From Symbiodinium microadriaticum (lineage: Eukaryota; Sar; Dinophyceae; Suessiales; Symbiodiniaceae), in contig LSRX01000425.1 in assembly GCA_001939145.1 (NCBI GenBank), positions 188,464 to 252,463 on the forward strand: a stretch of 64,000 nucleotides of DNA. The letters are read 5' to 3'. The position numbers were made by a program, and so were the translations under genes. The notes under the pieces were generated by a model that was not told the DNA's origin, did no database searches, and saw only the letters and a list, made by a program, of their open reading frames with translations. Positions 31,771 through 44,340 of this stretch are shown here, piece after piece; positions within the stretch are counted from its first letter, which is position 1, and every line of letters begins with the position of its first letter.

Positions 31771-33688
31771 CTGGTCGGCTGGCTGCGACGGCTGCTGCAG
31801 CCACGGCTCCACCGGCAGCGAGAGCCTCAGCCACTCGCGCCATCTGGAGCCCCTCCCTCGGAGATTCAAGGGCATAAAGTTTGGCATAAAGGGCTTTGAG
31901 TTAAGATCAGGCTCCAGAACTAGACGGCTGCACAACCTGGGGCCTGGCTCGCTATCTTTCTCACTGCATGTTGGTGGTGGCGATGGTTTAGATATGTTTA
32001 GATCATGCAATGGCAAGCATAAACGTGTGCTTCGTGCGGTAGTCATGAGTGCTTGACATTTGGACCTGTTCGCAAGAAGCACGTTGATGCAGCATGGAGA
32101 ATCTTACTCCTACATGATACATGAGGACGATGATAGCTACGTGCTGTGAGACTTTTGAGGTTGGGAACGTTGTGAGCCCCACACCCAGTATCGTGAAGGT
32201 TCGCTGCACACCTGATGCGAGAGTGAACTCAACTTACCAAGATCGGCAAAAACAACAAGTTTCCGACCAAGAACTGTCTATGCCTAAATGCGTTTAAAAC
32301 ATCCGCAAGCACAACATGATCTTGGTTCCAAGGCACAGAGAAGGACGAAGTCGCGGCAGCCCTGGCCTTGCATAAGCTCCAATGATGGTGATGAAGAAAA
32401 CTGCACTGCACCGGCCGCGTGATGGCACAAATACGCCTCGGTTTTTGTCGTCACAAGTTGTGTTGCGACTAGTTTTGATCATCATTATCATCACCGGCAA
32501 CGTCAGCATCGCTTTTGTCACGTATCACCTTGGACGCTGTCCTGCAACGCGTCAGGAACTATCAGTATATCCTGGTGGACAGCGCCATCGACAGTCAGTG
32601 AAATCTACGCCGGGCCTAATGCTGCAAGCAGAAGCTGGTAGGAGTAACGGAACTGCTTCACAGACGCTACTACCATCATCACTTATACTTATGTTTCTGT
32701 CTCTCCTCCGATTCCTGTTTCTACACCTGTGTCTGCACTGTTCTCTCATCGCGGTCGAAAGTCTTACAAAGATCACTACGAAGTTTGCGATGATTAATGC
32801 TCTTTTTGACCGTCTTCCACTCCTCATCCTGCTGACTCGTCTTAAGCTGGGCCTTCATCCTTACCTTTCTCCTACTAGCAGTAGACCGTAGTAGTCTGAC
32901 TAATCTTAAGTCTTTCCGCGAATACTGTCCTTTTCGTTCTTGTTGCATACTTTTCTAAAGCGACGGATCTCGTTACTCTTGGTACCCTTGCTGCTGCCGC
33001 CATCATCATTTTACATATAGTGTGGCTTATGTAGACTGTAAAGCAGCCAGCCCCACTGCTTCTTCTGCTTCTGGAACGAAACTGTTGCAGACGCAGAAAC
33101 CGAAGTGTTGAACAGGCAAACGCCACGACTTGCCTGCGCCTGGGACACGGAGGTGCCACGGAGGCTCGGCGCGCTGGCCTCTGCCGAGTGCTGGAACACT
33201 TGAGTTTGGGAGTCCACGCTTGGGGCTTCCCGTGCTGGTCGTTCTGAGTTTCGGCCTAGGCAACCGACATGCCAAGTTAAAGGGCCACCGGATGGTTTTG
33301 TATGGAGACGGGAACTTGGAAGATGCAGCTCTGAAGCACGATCTAACAGTCTAGACATCTGGATCGCATGATCCTTTATCGACACAGAACCTCAGGCAAT
33401 CAAAGATACTGTGTTCTACATAGGAGCCCGAAACAACTCCAACTAAGCCTCTGCCCAACGCCCCTCTGCAAGCCTCTGCAAGCTGGCCCTTGTTTCGTGG
33501 TTCCATCATAGTTTGGGAGACGACTTATCGTTGCTGCCAACCGGAGCCCGCGCAGGGGCGGCGACGAAGGCATCAGCAGTGCTGCCCAACAGAGCCAGGC
33601 CACCTGCGAACATGGGAATGTTTCATCCGAGATTCAGAAGACAGAGGGATGAATTCAAAATACAACTCCAACTGCCAGCTGCCTTCAT
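31771..33688 (-). pseudogene. RuBisCO plastid leader (E0, S, T, L1) without RuBisCO body
   Basis: Four leader exons are readable in order: E0 33688-33676 (MKAAG, after an AAAG acceptor); S 33603-33548 ([18 protein letters not shown], signal core plus FVAAP); T 33178-33134 ([15 protein letters not shown]); L1 31825-31771 (Ala-rich, ending SRP). Phases join without a break, with GC donors after E0, S, T and L1. In this block the next gene downstream is NRT2, then L2 at 29379. Either a dead leader or a live leader now splicing to something else. A 15-codon in-frame path from L1 into the NRT2 5' region exists but has no clear support. Confidence 0.65.
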
Positions 33689-34355
33689 CTTTACGTGAGC
33701 CTACCTTGAGGCGCTGCCTGACACTCTGTGTCCCGAGGCTGTCTAGGAGAATCCTGCTGTGTTTCAATTTTAAATTGGCTTTCGGCAGGTTGGTGCCAGC
33801 AGCTTGTTAATGTCATTCGGGGGTGTAGCCATTTAGAGTTACTGGCTTGGTCTTCATTTTTTCTATGTAGGCCAATGTAGGCTTGCAAGACTTTCGATTC
33901 GGAGCACAACGAAATTGTGGCATAAGCTCACGGGAACGTGTAAAGACCCCCCCCCCATAGACTCCGACATGCACACACTCACATGCACAAGCAAGTGCTT
34001 ACATGCAGTTGCATGAACACAGGAAAGGCTACTTTCTATCTTCGCCTGCGGCTGCCCCGGCGAGGGCAATGTTGGATGGACGCTGAGCCATCCCAGGAAC
34101 ACGCTGCGGGACGCGGAGAAGGGGAGAACTATGTATCGACCCAGTGCAGCAGGCTGTGGGATGCAAGTGCCTTCCAGGCGTTGCGAACGGGGTATCTGCA
34201 AGAAGAATAGCTCCACTCTCAATTCACCTCGCTTGATTCGATTGCCGCTTTCTTTGCGAGACCTAACTTTCCAGGTGCTCTTCGAGCCCTGTCGCGGGAG
34301 TATTCAACTGTTCCCAATTAAGATGTCAAACCTCCAATCAGCTAGTCTTGCGCCA

Positions 34356-35024
34356 CATGTCCTGCACGTTGACGGCGGGCCCCTCATACCAGCGCAGGAA
34401 GGCCGGGGGAAGGCAGAAGTCGTAGATCTTACCGTACTCGACATCGCCCCATACCTGCATCATGTCGCATGTGCCCGTCTCTTACGGCTCACGACCCTGG
34501 TAGTTGCCGATGGCCAGGGTCAGGAAGGAGCACATCATGCCGCGGCCATCGATGATGTCATCTCCTCACTATCAGGGTTGATGTAGTACAACGGGGCTCA
34601 ACGGGGCATCCACGGACTTCGTGAAGTCGTCTGGAGGACTCGGCGGCGAAGTGGGCTGCGGTGGCCAAGTAGTCGTAGCCTGCCTTCGGCTTCATGATGT
34701 AGGAAATCAACACGTGCTTGCAGTTCCTTGCGACAACACATAAGCTGATTTGCTGATGTGCGGAATTTCGGCTTTCTCTTCGGCTTCGGCATGTCTCCCC
34801 GTGCAATTCGTCAACACAGTGCTACGGCAGACGAACTGATAAGTTCGCAAGCGAAAGCTTTGCACTGCAACGGAATCAGCTGCGCGACTTCTACATCGCA
34901 ATGTTTGTATGTTCGTGTGTCCGCACTAATCCAAGCCGAGGCGCTTGATCAGCGTGGCCTCGTCCAGAGGCAGGTCCGCACACCGGCTCGACTGGTCCAA
35001 CGCTCGGCGCGTCACGCGGCTGTC
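34356..35024 (-). pseudogene. rbcL: Truncated RuBisCO form II pseudogene
   Basis: Exon M1 (35024-34945) is followed by damaged remains of M2 (about 34745-34490, with internal deletions and stops) and the first part of M3 ([11 protein letters not shown] to the GPAVNV region, about 34460-34360). The sequence then passes directly into DNA that lies downstream of intact RuBisCO genes, so the rest of M3 and all of M4, including most active-site residues, have been deleted. Copy 1 has lost still more. Confidence 0.85.
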
Positions 35025-35249
35025 CTGGTCGCAGTCAGGGGCGTGCAGAGCCGAAGACATCCCGAAAACTTCCAGAAAATCGCTGCTCTACCGCTGGATT
35101 CTAGACATGACTCCGGACATCTGAACAGTCAATTGGGCAGCCAGAAAACCAAACACTGCGTGAAAACTCCACTGAGGCCCGGCCCAAATCCCCCTGGCCT
35201 AGTTCCCCCCTACAAAGAGGAGAGGTTGAATGATGTCCAGACGTCCAAA

Positions 35250-35570
35250 ACATGTCATGAACCGAACCAGCAGTCCGCAGACCTGAACATAAAGCCAGAG
35301 GCAAGGATTCCAACATCAATCATACCTAGAAGAACAACAGCAAGGACAGGAGGCTCTGACAGTCACAATTCCTGACAAAAGAGACGACAACGACCTCGAC
35401 AGCAGTATCCACAAGTCAAACAAGAGAATAAGCAAACGTTTTTCTAAATCACGGCACCGAGCCCTAGGCCGAAATCGCACAGAAGCCCTGTAAGATATCT
35501 TTTTCAAGAAGATATCCTTCAGAGTTTCTTTGCGATTTCGGCCTGGGGCCCGCTGCCGTGTTTTAGAAAA
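35250..35570. repeat. Dispersed repeat with hairpin (copy 2)
   Basis: Counterpart of 10470-10790 including the imperfect foldback at about 35445-35563. Confidence 0.7.
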
Positions 35571-35614
35571 ATTCCCGAAAACATCGCGAAGGGTTCTTCC
35601 GTGCGAAGCCCTTT

Positions 35615-36720
35615 GGAAAAGTACATAGGATCAAGTACACAGAGTACTATGCAGGCAGAGTCAAGTTTACAGAGCATAATACACAGAGTATAGTACACAG
35701 AGTGAAGTACATCAGAGTGAAGTACATCGAGTGAAGTGCATCGAGTCAAGTGCATAGTACACAGAGTGAAGTACATCGAGTCAAGTACAGAGAGTGAAGT
35801 ACATCGAGTCGAGCACCCGACTTATCTACGCTTACCGACTTATCTACATCTCGGTATGTCTATCTTTCTTTCTAAAGCCGGAACCAGCACCGATGCCATC
35901 GATCGGGAATGCAACCCTTTGCATGGATTCACGTGGTCGAGCGCACGATCGCGAGGTAAAGTTGCAATTTGTCGGCGCCCCGCGGAACCCTTTGCATGGA
36001 TTGGCGTGGTCGAGCGCACGAACGCGAGGTAAAGTTGCAATTTGTCGGCGCCCCGCGGAACCCTTTGCATGGATTGGCGTGGTCGAGCGCACGAACGCGA
36101 GGTAAAGTTGCAACTTTTAGCAACTCTTTGCGTGGATTGGCGGTGTCGAGCGCACGAACACGAGGTAAAGTTGCAACTTTTAGGCGTGACGCGCAACCCT
36201 TTGCGGGGATTGGCGTGGTCGAGTGCACGAATGCGAGGTAAAGTTGCTACTTTTTGGGGTTCCTGCAGGGTTCCCGCGCAACCCTTTGCGGGGATTGGGA
36301 GGTAAAGTTGCTACTTTTAGGGTTCCCGCGCAACCTAGTAGGCCTGCACTGCACGAAGCCATCGAGAGAAGTACATAGATGATAATAGATGATAAACATA
36401 GAGTCACGATAAACATAGAGTCAAGTACATGTAAGGTATAGTAAATAGAGTCGAGCGCGGGTGACAAGCACAGAGTGAAGATGAGTGAAGTGACGATAAA
36501 CATAGAGTGGAGATACACGTAGAGTCCATAGAGTCAAGTACATCGAGTCAAGTGCATAGTGAATTGAGTGATAAACATAGAGTGATGCTGAAACTCTATG
36601 ACTCTATGACTACTTGACTCTCTACTCAAACTGTGCACTTGACTCTAAGACTTTATGTACTTGACTCTCTGACTTTACATAGCGCTAAACTCTTGGCAAA
36701 TGATGCTTTCGGGCCACTCG
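35615..36720. repeat. Satellite region, ungapped counterpart of the gap in copy 1
   Basis: GAGTGAAGTACATC-type units occupy 35615-35820 and 36355-36700, including the ACTCTATGACT orientation change near 36595. Between them is a separate 73-bp repeat. This shows what may lie in or near the N gap of copy 1. Confidence 0.85.
35902..36345. repeat. 73-bp tandem repeat, about 6 units
   Basis: Units read AACCCTTTGCATGGATTGGC, GTGGTCGAGCGCACGAACGC, then GAGGTAAAGTTGCAA and a variable end (TTTGTCGGCGCCCCGCGG or CTTTTAGG). The first two full units are nearly identical and the later ones drift and shorten. No coding potential was recognised. Confidence 0.9.
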
Positions 36721-36759
36721 TCTTCTAGTTTTTTGCTTATTCTGTTGTTTGTAGGATCT

Positions 36760-39480
36760 TACACGATCAACTCCAGCACGAATGCCTCCATGACAGATGC
36801 GAGACGAAACCCAATGTTGCCACCAGGATGCTCGCAGCCGCTCTCTGCAGACGTGTTTAGACTTGTCGCCTCGAGCGTTGCGCTGAGCCAGGTCCTGAAC
36901 CTGAAGATGATGCCCAAAGGAGTCCGTGAGCGTGTCCCATGAAGCCCACTGCCGATTCAGAAAATGAAGACACCGTCGAACCTGCCTGGCAAAGCCTCTG
37001 CAGCGTCGCTCCTGAAAACAAGCCCGCCAAAGTCCCTGGCCGAGCAGCACACTACGAGCAAGAAGCTTAGCCAAAGCAAGAAAAGTGGACCAACACTGAG
37101 CCATGACAGGCGACATGCGGTGCAGAGGAGCCAGCAGCCCAAGCGTAAAGGCCTCACTGCGCATGTACTTGCGGCTGCCAATTGAGCATCGGCCCCCACC
37201 AAGCCACTGAGTGGTAAGACGGTCCACGGCGAGCTGCATCGCCATGACTCCTTCAGCGTACAGTCCCTGCAGGTAGCTAGCGACAAGAGTCCGGCGCACC
37301 TCAGGCTGGGGTAGCAAACGAGCACGAGAATGACCTTAGTCCGCACAGCTTCTGAACGAGCATCGCCAATGGACATGCAAAGAGGCTCCCCGATCAGTTT
37401 CGAGCTGGACTCCTAAGTACTTCAGACAGACCTTTCAAGGCAAGCCTGACCAGTAATGAGTTGGATCGTGTTGCGGCTCGCCGACATAAAACCCCGAGGA
37501 TTTCCGAGGGTGAACAGTCAAACCAAAAGCCTCATCCAAAAACTCTAATGATGCGCAAGCCAGCAGCCAGATCTTCCACCCGACGATGGAGCAAGCACCG
37601 GTCATCGAGGAAGACTTGGACGAGATCCAATTTCGGCAGTGCCCAGATCCAAATATCGCCCAAATTCAAGGCCCAAGGGGCCAAAAGATCGCCCTGGGGC
37701 AACTCGCGCTGCTTGTGGTTGCTCGCATCTGGATGCCGGTCGGTCCATCGAGCGTCCAGATGTGCCGCAAAGCCTCTTCATAAATCAACGACGTTTAGGG
37801 GTGAACTGAGGAGCTTCAGCGGCTCGGAGAAGACAAGGCAGGCTGTGGAAACTGACAGATCAAAACATTTGACAGTATCTAAACAGACCGCTGCGAGCTG
37901 GCTCTCCTCGCTGTAAGCAACCCCTAAGAGGGCAGCAACTTCATTGCCGCTATCCACGGCAGGCGGCGCGCCCCCCCGGCCTCCGGTTAGCTCAGGCGAC
38001 AATCACGAAGAAGCCCACTGGCCGGCAGCAGATCTAGCCGCCCAGCTGCGATACGCAACTTGCAAGACTGCGAGAGGTCTAGCGTCTCCATCATCCTTGG
38101 GAATGCAGACCAGTCGTGCATCGTGCCAAGCCCGAGGAAACTGCATCCCAGCATCCAGTCATCCAGCTCAGAGCTCTAAATGAACATCAAGCAGGGCTAC
38201 GTAGAACTGAAATGTCAAGCCATCCAAACCCGCAGCGTTGTTGCGAATCTGAGCACGGACGTCGCTGGCGTGCACTTCGCAGACCTCGAACCTCTGGCAG
38301 CGCGCAGAGACCATGGAGCATGGAGCCTTCACATATGGATCTTCATCGCCGCGAGGTCCAAAAGCACAAGTCAACCAACTAGCACGGGCTGAAGCCAGCA
38401 GGACCTCTGGTGGATCTCGCCAGACACAGCGCAGATCACCGGGGCATGCTGAGTGACAACTTCTTGTTGGAGCGCAGTCACCTCGCCAACAAGCCTCAAA
38501 CCCGTCGAGGGACGAACACCACTCGTTTTGAACAAAGCTCCTCCGAGTATTCGCCTGAGAAACGGCCGATGGCCGCATGACCACTGCAAGGAACCTGAGA
38601 CGTAGATTGGAACTGGAATCGCCTCCCGCTATACCCACATGCCGGGTCGGTCAACTCAGCAAAGAAAGCTTTTTGAGTGCCACGGAGCGAAAATGGAAGA
38701 GACGCGCAGTAGCCGACCTGCAGCCATGCGGAGCGCAACAAAGCAGATGTCACTCGAGACAACGATAGCTTCCACACAATAGCGCATAGATCCCTGAGAA
38801 GCGCACTTTTTCCAACTGTTTTCACTTCGGCTGCGATTCTGCGATGTGACTCCGTCGGAGTCTAGTATCGACATCGATGTTCTTCTATTTCTCACTGAAA
38901 TAGGCAATCGATGTTCTGGGGGACCGACCGTTTCCGAGTCGGTAAGAGTATCTTCACCCTGAAGTCGTTGGCGGACCGAAGGGCCGTTCCACACGAAGAC
39001 CTGCCACTAGCGTGAAGACCGAAACGAGGGCCCTCGAGCTCGCTGCCCCAATCAACCGCTCGCAGAACATGACCCTTTAGCGCTTCGTAATGCCGCCGCG
39101 TGATAGCGCAAGGAAATTTGGCCGATCTCTTGCCCTTTGGATTGAAAACATATGGGCCATCTTTCGTGACGACCCGCGATCATGACGTCCAAAGTGTTGG
39201 CAACATCCGTTGTCTCCTTTGCACTGCCGCACGCACCCTCCAACGCAACCTTGTCAAGATAGCGCCCGAAGTCATCCATCTCCGCCTCATGCTCATCCGG
39301 AGAACGCTTGTCCCAGGCCCCTTCGTAAGCATCACGATACTTGCGCACATGCGCCACAGCGCAGGCTCTGAAAACAGCCTGGCCCCGAGATTGACCGATC
39401 AAGCCAACAGCATCGCAAAAAGCACGGAAAACACAGTTCCCGGTTCCACGCAAGCTGGCGCAGCGGAGTCGAAAGCCTTG
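36760..39480 (-). pseudogene. LINE relic: OTU, endonuclease and RT pieces
   Basis: Same family as 19124-27313. In order on the minus strand: OTU domain (RGTGNCVFRAFCDAVG at about 39450), endonuclease pieces (38168-38830), RT pieces including an in-frame GGRGGAPPAVDSGNE (37778-38002) and a VFLDDR region (about 37590), and the thumb/C-terminal region (36685-37317). Frameshifts and gaps interrupt every domain, and the 3' zinc knuckle is missing. It shows the undeleted state of the relic at 12290-13500. Confidence 0.8.
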
Positions 39481-39762
39481 AGCTTCTTAGCTGCCGATGC
39501 GATGCTAGCCTCGATTGCCAAGTCGTTTGTGAGGATCACCGCCGTGCCTCTCTTGCTTAGTGGGGTTTGCTGCGCTCTCTAACTGCGCCAGAGCCCAAAG
39601 CCAACTTTAATCTGAAAAAGACCTAGCGTCAGCCCACTCACCAGCTGTAGCCGTACCGTTTGGGCATTGTCATCACCGGTGACTAATTACCGAACCGGGT
39701 TTTTTGACAGCTCTTGCGAAGCCAAGAGACGCAACTGCGCTTGAAGTCGGCCACCTTGGTAA

Positions 39763-39935
39763 TTCCTAGAAATGCCTAGAAACTCCTAGAAATACCTCGA
39801 AATGCCTAGAATTCCTAGAAATTCCTAGAAATTCTTTGAAATTCCTTGAAATTCCTTGAAATTCCTTGAAATTCTTAGAAATTCTTAGAAATTCCTAGAA
39901 AGTCCAGAAATTCGTAGAAATGGCTAGAATTCCTA
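39763..39935. repeat. 10-bp minisatellite, short allele
   Basis: GAAATTCCTA/GAAATTCCTT units; counterpart of 13640-14300 but about a quarter of the length. Confidence 0.9.
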
Positions 39936-39949
39936 GATGGCATCAGCGA

Positions 39950-41530
39950 GGGCCATGCCAATAGTCTTCTTTTGCAATCGCTGTCATGCAACGTGGAGTC
40001 AGAAAAAACCGCGAGGGTGAGCAGACACTCTTTTACCAGTCTTTTCCGGCGAAGCTTTTTCCCGAGCATGCTTGGCGGGGCCAGCTTCGCTAGGAACCTC
40101 TGTGGTAGTGCTGCCGTCAACCTCCATGGACGGAGAGGCGGCATCGCCAGAAGGGGGCTCAGCAGCACTCTCCTCAGAGTCGAGGGCGGTGGCAGAAATT
40201 TCGGGGGCAGCAGGGTGACCCGAGTCACTGTCTTGAGCACTGTGGTCTGGAACCACTGGAACCAGAGAAGCAAAACGGTTTTTCTGCACAGCAAGAGGAG
40301 CACCCCAGGCAGAACGAGCACCTTTAGTGACAGGGCCAGGCTTGGAAGTGAGAGGCTTGCGACCTCGCGCGATGCAGACAGTGATACCGCCTTGAAAGGC
40401 CAACGCGGTTTGCACACCATCAACTTGAGGACGGGCAACGAAGAACCAGGCCTTGTTGCTTTGACGCCTTACCCCCGCATGGTGTCTGGCGATGAACGCC
40501 CCAGTAGGCAAAGGGACAACAAGCAGGTTGCTAGCCTGATTCTCATCCACACGGATAAGGCAGGTGACCTCAGTACGGTAGGCAACGGCCGCTATGGTTT
40601 GCAAAACAACTTTACGAGAGGGCCCAAGCAACAGAGAAGGGAGAATGTGAGGGCCTCTCGCAGCTTCGCGAAATTTTTCTTCGAGGGCAAATTCTTCAGC
40701 GATTCGAAGGGTGACGGACTTAAACCCAAGGTCCTGGGGAGAGGAGTTATCCTTAAAGGATGTAGGCAACGTTTTAAGCACAGGAGGGTCGGAACCAAAA
40801 GTTTCGACAGTGGCAGACACTTGCTTCGGACCCTGCTGACTGTGCACGAAGACTTTTGGCGCGAAGACTCATCAGAAGTGTCGAGCCCAAGGGAGACAAC
40901 AGTGAAGGCAGCGGATCTGCCATCAGCATTTCCGCAAGCACGAGCCCAGTCCAGGACCTTTGTACGCTGTAGCACGCAAAAACACACTTGGATTTTCCAT
41001 CCCACTGAGCAACGGCGGAGGCCCTTGAAGACCTTGTCGGACCAAGCCGCACCGAACAGAGCAGGAGCAGCAGAAGAGGGCGCCGGCTTTGGCACCAAGG
41101 GTTTCAGCAACGTCGGCCCAGGAACCAGCCTGACGCGCAGCACCAGCGGGACGAAAGGCCGGGGTGTGAGCCTGGCAGTAAGGCAGAAACGGCGGCAAAA
41201 AGGGCGTCGATCTGGGCAGATTGATCGCGCCGGCGAACGGTGCTGCGAGAGCCCCCTTTGCCACCACCACGCAAGGGATCCACACAGCGGGAGCAGCGAC
41301 CAGATCTGTGCATCCAAAACACATGACCAGGAGGAGAAGCACAACAAAAGGAACGAAGGCAAAGTGGGAGAAACCCACGACACCGATGCAGCAGGCACCG
41401 CAACCGGTGCAGCACACCACCAGGCCAAAAGACACCGGCCAACAGGGCAACAGGCAAGGAGCCACATGCGGTGCCCGCTGCGGTGCATTGGAAAGGAGCG
41501 GACTTGAAGGAGCCGCTTGTTACCAGCCTT
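39950..41530 (-). pseudogene. LINE ORF1 fragment, second family (copy 2)
   Basis: The 282-codon frame at 39999-40847 repeats that at 14310-15382. Beyond 41020 this copy continues upstream with more ORF1-like sequence (a GGGKGG stretch and an AQIDALFAAVSALLPG helix in one frame, about 41180-41290), showing that copy 1 was cut at 15382. No single frame is open throughout. Confidence 0.5.
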
Positions 41531-41794
41531 ACGCGCCGGCATGGCGCAACACAAGATGCGAGCAGGGACAGGCCCGCGCAAAACACCTTTGCGTGAATGT
41601 TGGGCATCAGGCTTGTCCTTGCAAACAGATGGCCACCACGCACAACAGAACTGCAAACGTGACCAGGCACACCCTGACCACCAAATCACAAAGCTAATAC
41701 CGGTAAACCGAATTAGAAGCTTGCCGAAACTCCGCAGCCAAACCGCAATGCCAGGTCCCGACATCGCCCTCTTGGAGACGTTCGGCGCGATGTC

Positions 41795-41885
41795 GTTCAT
41801 AGAAAGCATTATTAGTATTCTTACTATTATTTGTATTATTCTTTCTATTATTATTGTTATTACTATCGTTGTTATTATTACTATG
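41795..41885. repeat. AT-rich simple sequence (ATT/TTA)
   Basis: Irregular TTATTATTGTTATTACTATC-like tract. Confidence 0.8.
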
Positions 41886-42099
41886 GTGGCGCCAGCCGAA
41901 GCGAAGCGCAAGTTCGGAAATGACCAGCACCATGAACCTGAAGGCCACTCGAGGTCATGAAGACAGCCAAACATCAAAGAAAGCGTGGGGGACTAAACCC
42001 AATGGGGCCGAGGGAGGGGAGGAGCAAGGCGTAAACCCAAGGGGCTGAGGGGAGGAAATGCAGTCGAGACAGGCCACGGACCTGCACCTGCAACAGAGC

Positions 42100-44340
42100 C
42101 TACGCGGGTGAAAAGCCTTCAGCAAAACCGGCCGTCATGTGCAGCCCCAAGGCGCAAGCAGCAACTTGCATCGTTGCGCGCTGTGCTGGGTCAGGAGAAG
42201 CAGTGAGCGTCACCCACCCACTCTTTGCAGTGACACGAGGCTGATCGCGCCAAAATTTTCGGAAACACCCCATTTCCGTTGCAACATCTCGCGCAGATCG
42301 GTGAAGAAAGGACAATCTGCGAACAAGGGACGCGCAGAGCACCGGGTGTCTGTGCAATGCGGGCAGGCCGTAAACAAGGAGTTACGAAAGGCGTGCCTGC
42401 GAGTGGGTGTCCAGATGGCACAAGGAACGGAAAATGTCGAGGAGAAATTTTTGATCATCCGTGAGGGCTGCACACCATCTAGTCCACACGGGGTGGCTAA
42501 ACTCCTCGATGTCAACGCCATGCAGCCCCTCGGAGTCAAGGCGAGTGTCAGGGATGGCGTTTAGAGCAAGCAGGCGAGCAGCTTTGGGCCGTGCAGTGAA
42601 AGACGTGGGCTTGCAGTAATTCCGGGTAGCGGACAGCAGAGCTCACAACCAAGGCTGCGAGTTGCCCACGTTTCATCATCATATGTCTGCACGTGCTGGA
42701 ACCTGACACAGGGCTTGTAACCAGCACCTCGCCCGCAGGCGAGCCGCAAAACACAGGGCCCGTAGCCCATGCGCGACACACAATTAACTAAGCAATCACA
42801 AAAACAAAGCCCCCTAGGAGTCACAAGGTGCAGTGCAGCGGCGCGGGAACCCGAACCAAGGCAAGCCCAAACTAAAGCCGAAAAAGGCGGCAAATGGACA
42901 GTACAGACTGAGGCCATTGCTGCCGCAGGGCAACCTCCTGAGCCATCCTAGCAATGTGGATTCCTAGCGCGCACGCAGCTATCTGCATGCGGACACGCTC
43001 CCCCTGACTAGCGGCAGCATTGAGGGTAATCCACCCACTCTTGCTGGTGCACCACGGCTGCTGTTGCCAAAAGGCTGCTGGCACGCTATAGCGAGCTTGC
43101 AAACTGGCCCGAACGAGCTGAAGCCTAGGACATTCTTCGAAAAAATGCCGAGCCGACCCTCAGGGGCTGCCGCACTGGCACTGGCACAAAAGGCTCTCCC
43201 ATGGTTCCAGAATCTGCGCGTCTTTGTCTTGACTGCACCTCCCCGTAAAACAGCAAGGTCACCTCGGTCGCGTGGGCTGAGGCGTTGGCGCCACAGTTTC
43301 CAAGCTGGATCGCTTTGAACCTCGAGATCAATTGACCCAATGCCTTCAGCGTCGGCCCTAGTTTCATTAACCTGGGCCAAAGCAACAGAACAACTCCGTG
43401 AGGGACTGACCCGCATCAGCATCTGCGGCAAACAAGCCATCCTGACGACCCTGAGCCAGGGTCGCCTGCTGCACGCACGGGCGCTGCTGCTAACCTGGCA
43501 ACCAGCAGCGCGCCGGAGACACAACACAGATGCCGCTAGCTGAGGATGCACGCTAATGCAGTCAGCCCACACTCTACCCTTGCACCACCAGGCTCCAAGT
43601 GCACGGCCCCCGCAAGGCACGGTAAAAAGCCTTCGCCGTCTTCAAATTGGCTGCCGACACCAGGGGAGCTGCAAAAGTGATTTTTGCGAGCACTTTGCCC
43701 AGCAACAATCGTTCCTTCACCTCCATGCCACCAGGGAGGCCGGCGACGGCGTCTGCCAGTTGGCAGACCTCGTCCCCACGGACACGCACTTCAGGGAGCA
43801 CATGTTGCTCCGGCACAGCGAAAACACCAAGGTGCTCCACAGGAGGGCAGTCAACCCGAAGGCTGCGGTCCCGCACTTGCCGCTTCCCTTGGTGTTCCTT
43901 GAGGCCCAGGCGAGTGTCAAACCACCTTGAAGCTTCGAGAGCCTCAGCGAGGTGGCCCTGTTCAAGCCTATCACAGTAAGGCTTCTGTCGTCCATGAAGA
44001 GGAAGGCCTGGATGCCCCCAAAACTGGTGACAATCATCCTAGACACGGGCTCGAGCACAAAGGCTAGCAGCCTGGGACTGGTCGCCGGCAGGAAGACCTG
44101 TCGTAGCAGCAACGACCTCAGTCAGGAGGCTCTCCATACACAACGCAGTGCCTCGGAGCCGACCACACGCATCTGGCAAGGTAAGCAATGATGGCATCAG
44201 GGACACCCGCGGTCCGGGCTGCATTGCTGGCGACGACGTGGTCCACACTTGCGCAGGTCAAGTTCAGCGCCGCGGTAAGCTTTAGTGGCAAGCCACGCAA
44301 CAGTGGCGATTGCGGCCGTGCGCCCAGGGGCGCCACAGTA
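42100..44340 (-). pseudogene. 5'-truncated LINE, FMDD-type RT, with duplicated C-terminal end
   Basis: RT palm pieces in two frames (44336-44118 and 44112-43717) include AFLFMDDRSLT, an RT motif C with FMDD rather than LDD. RT connection and thumb sequence follow (43876-43100). The C-terminal region occurs twice: SKSGWITLNAAASQGERVR at about 42990-43050 and AKSGWVTLTASPDPAQRAT at about 42200. A CPHC zinc-like motif is at about 42365. No endonuclease was found. Different family from the intact element. Confidence 0.65.

Larger units (their letters stand above)
27314..41020. repeat. Segmental duplication, copy 2 (longer)
   Basis: Same content as 4312-15382 in the same orientation. It keeps the segments lost from copy 1: leader exons E0, S and T, part of a RuBisCO pseudogene, and the RT/endonuclease part of a LINE relic. 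The left edge coincides with the 5' end of the LINE at 27313. Confidence 0.9.

Noticed and set aside
33826..33845. GTAGCCATTT stretches (33826 and 49323) as further SL relics
   Set aside because: Only about 10 bases match, and they are followed by unrelated sequence and no gene start.
39972..41507. 511-codon plus-strand ORF and a 461-codon minus-strand ORF (40592-41977)
   Set aside because: Composition is that of GC-rich shadow frames (Arg/Ser/Thr or Cys/Leu/Trp rich). The 282-codon minus frame repeated in both segmental copies explains the region better.
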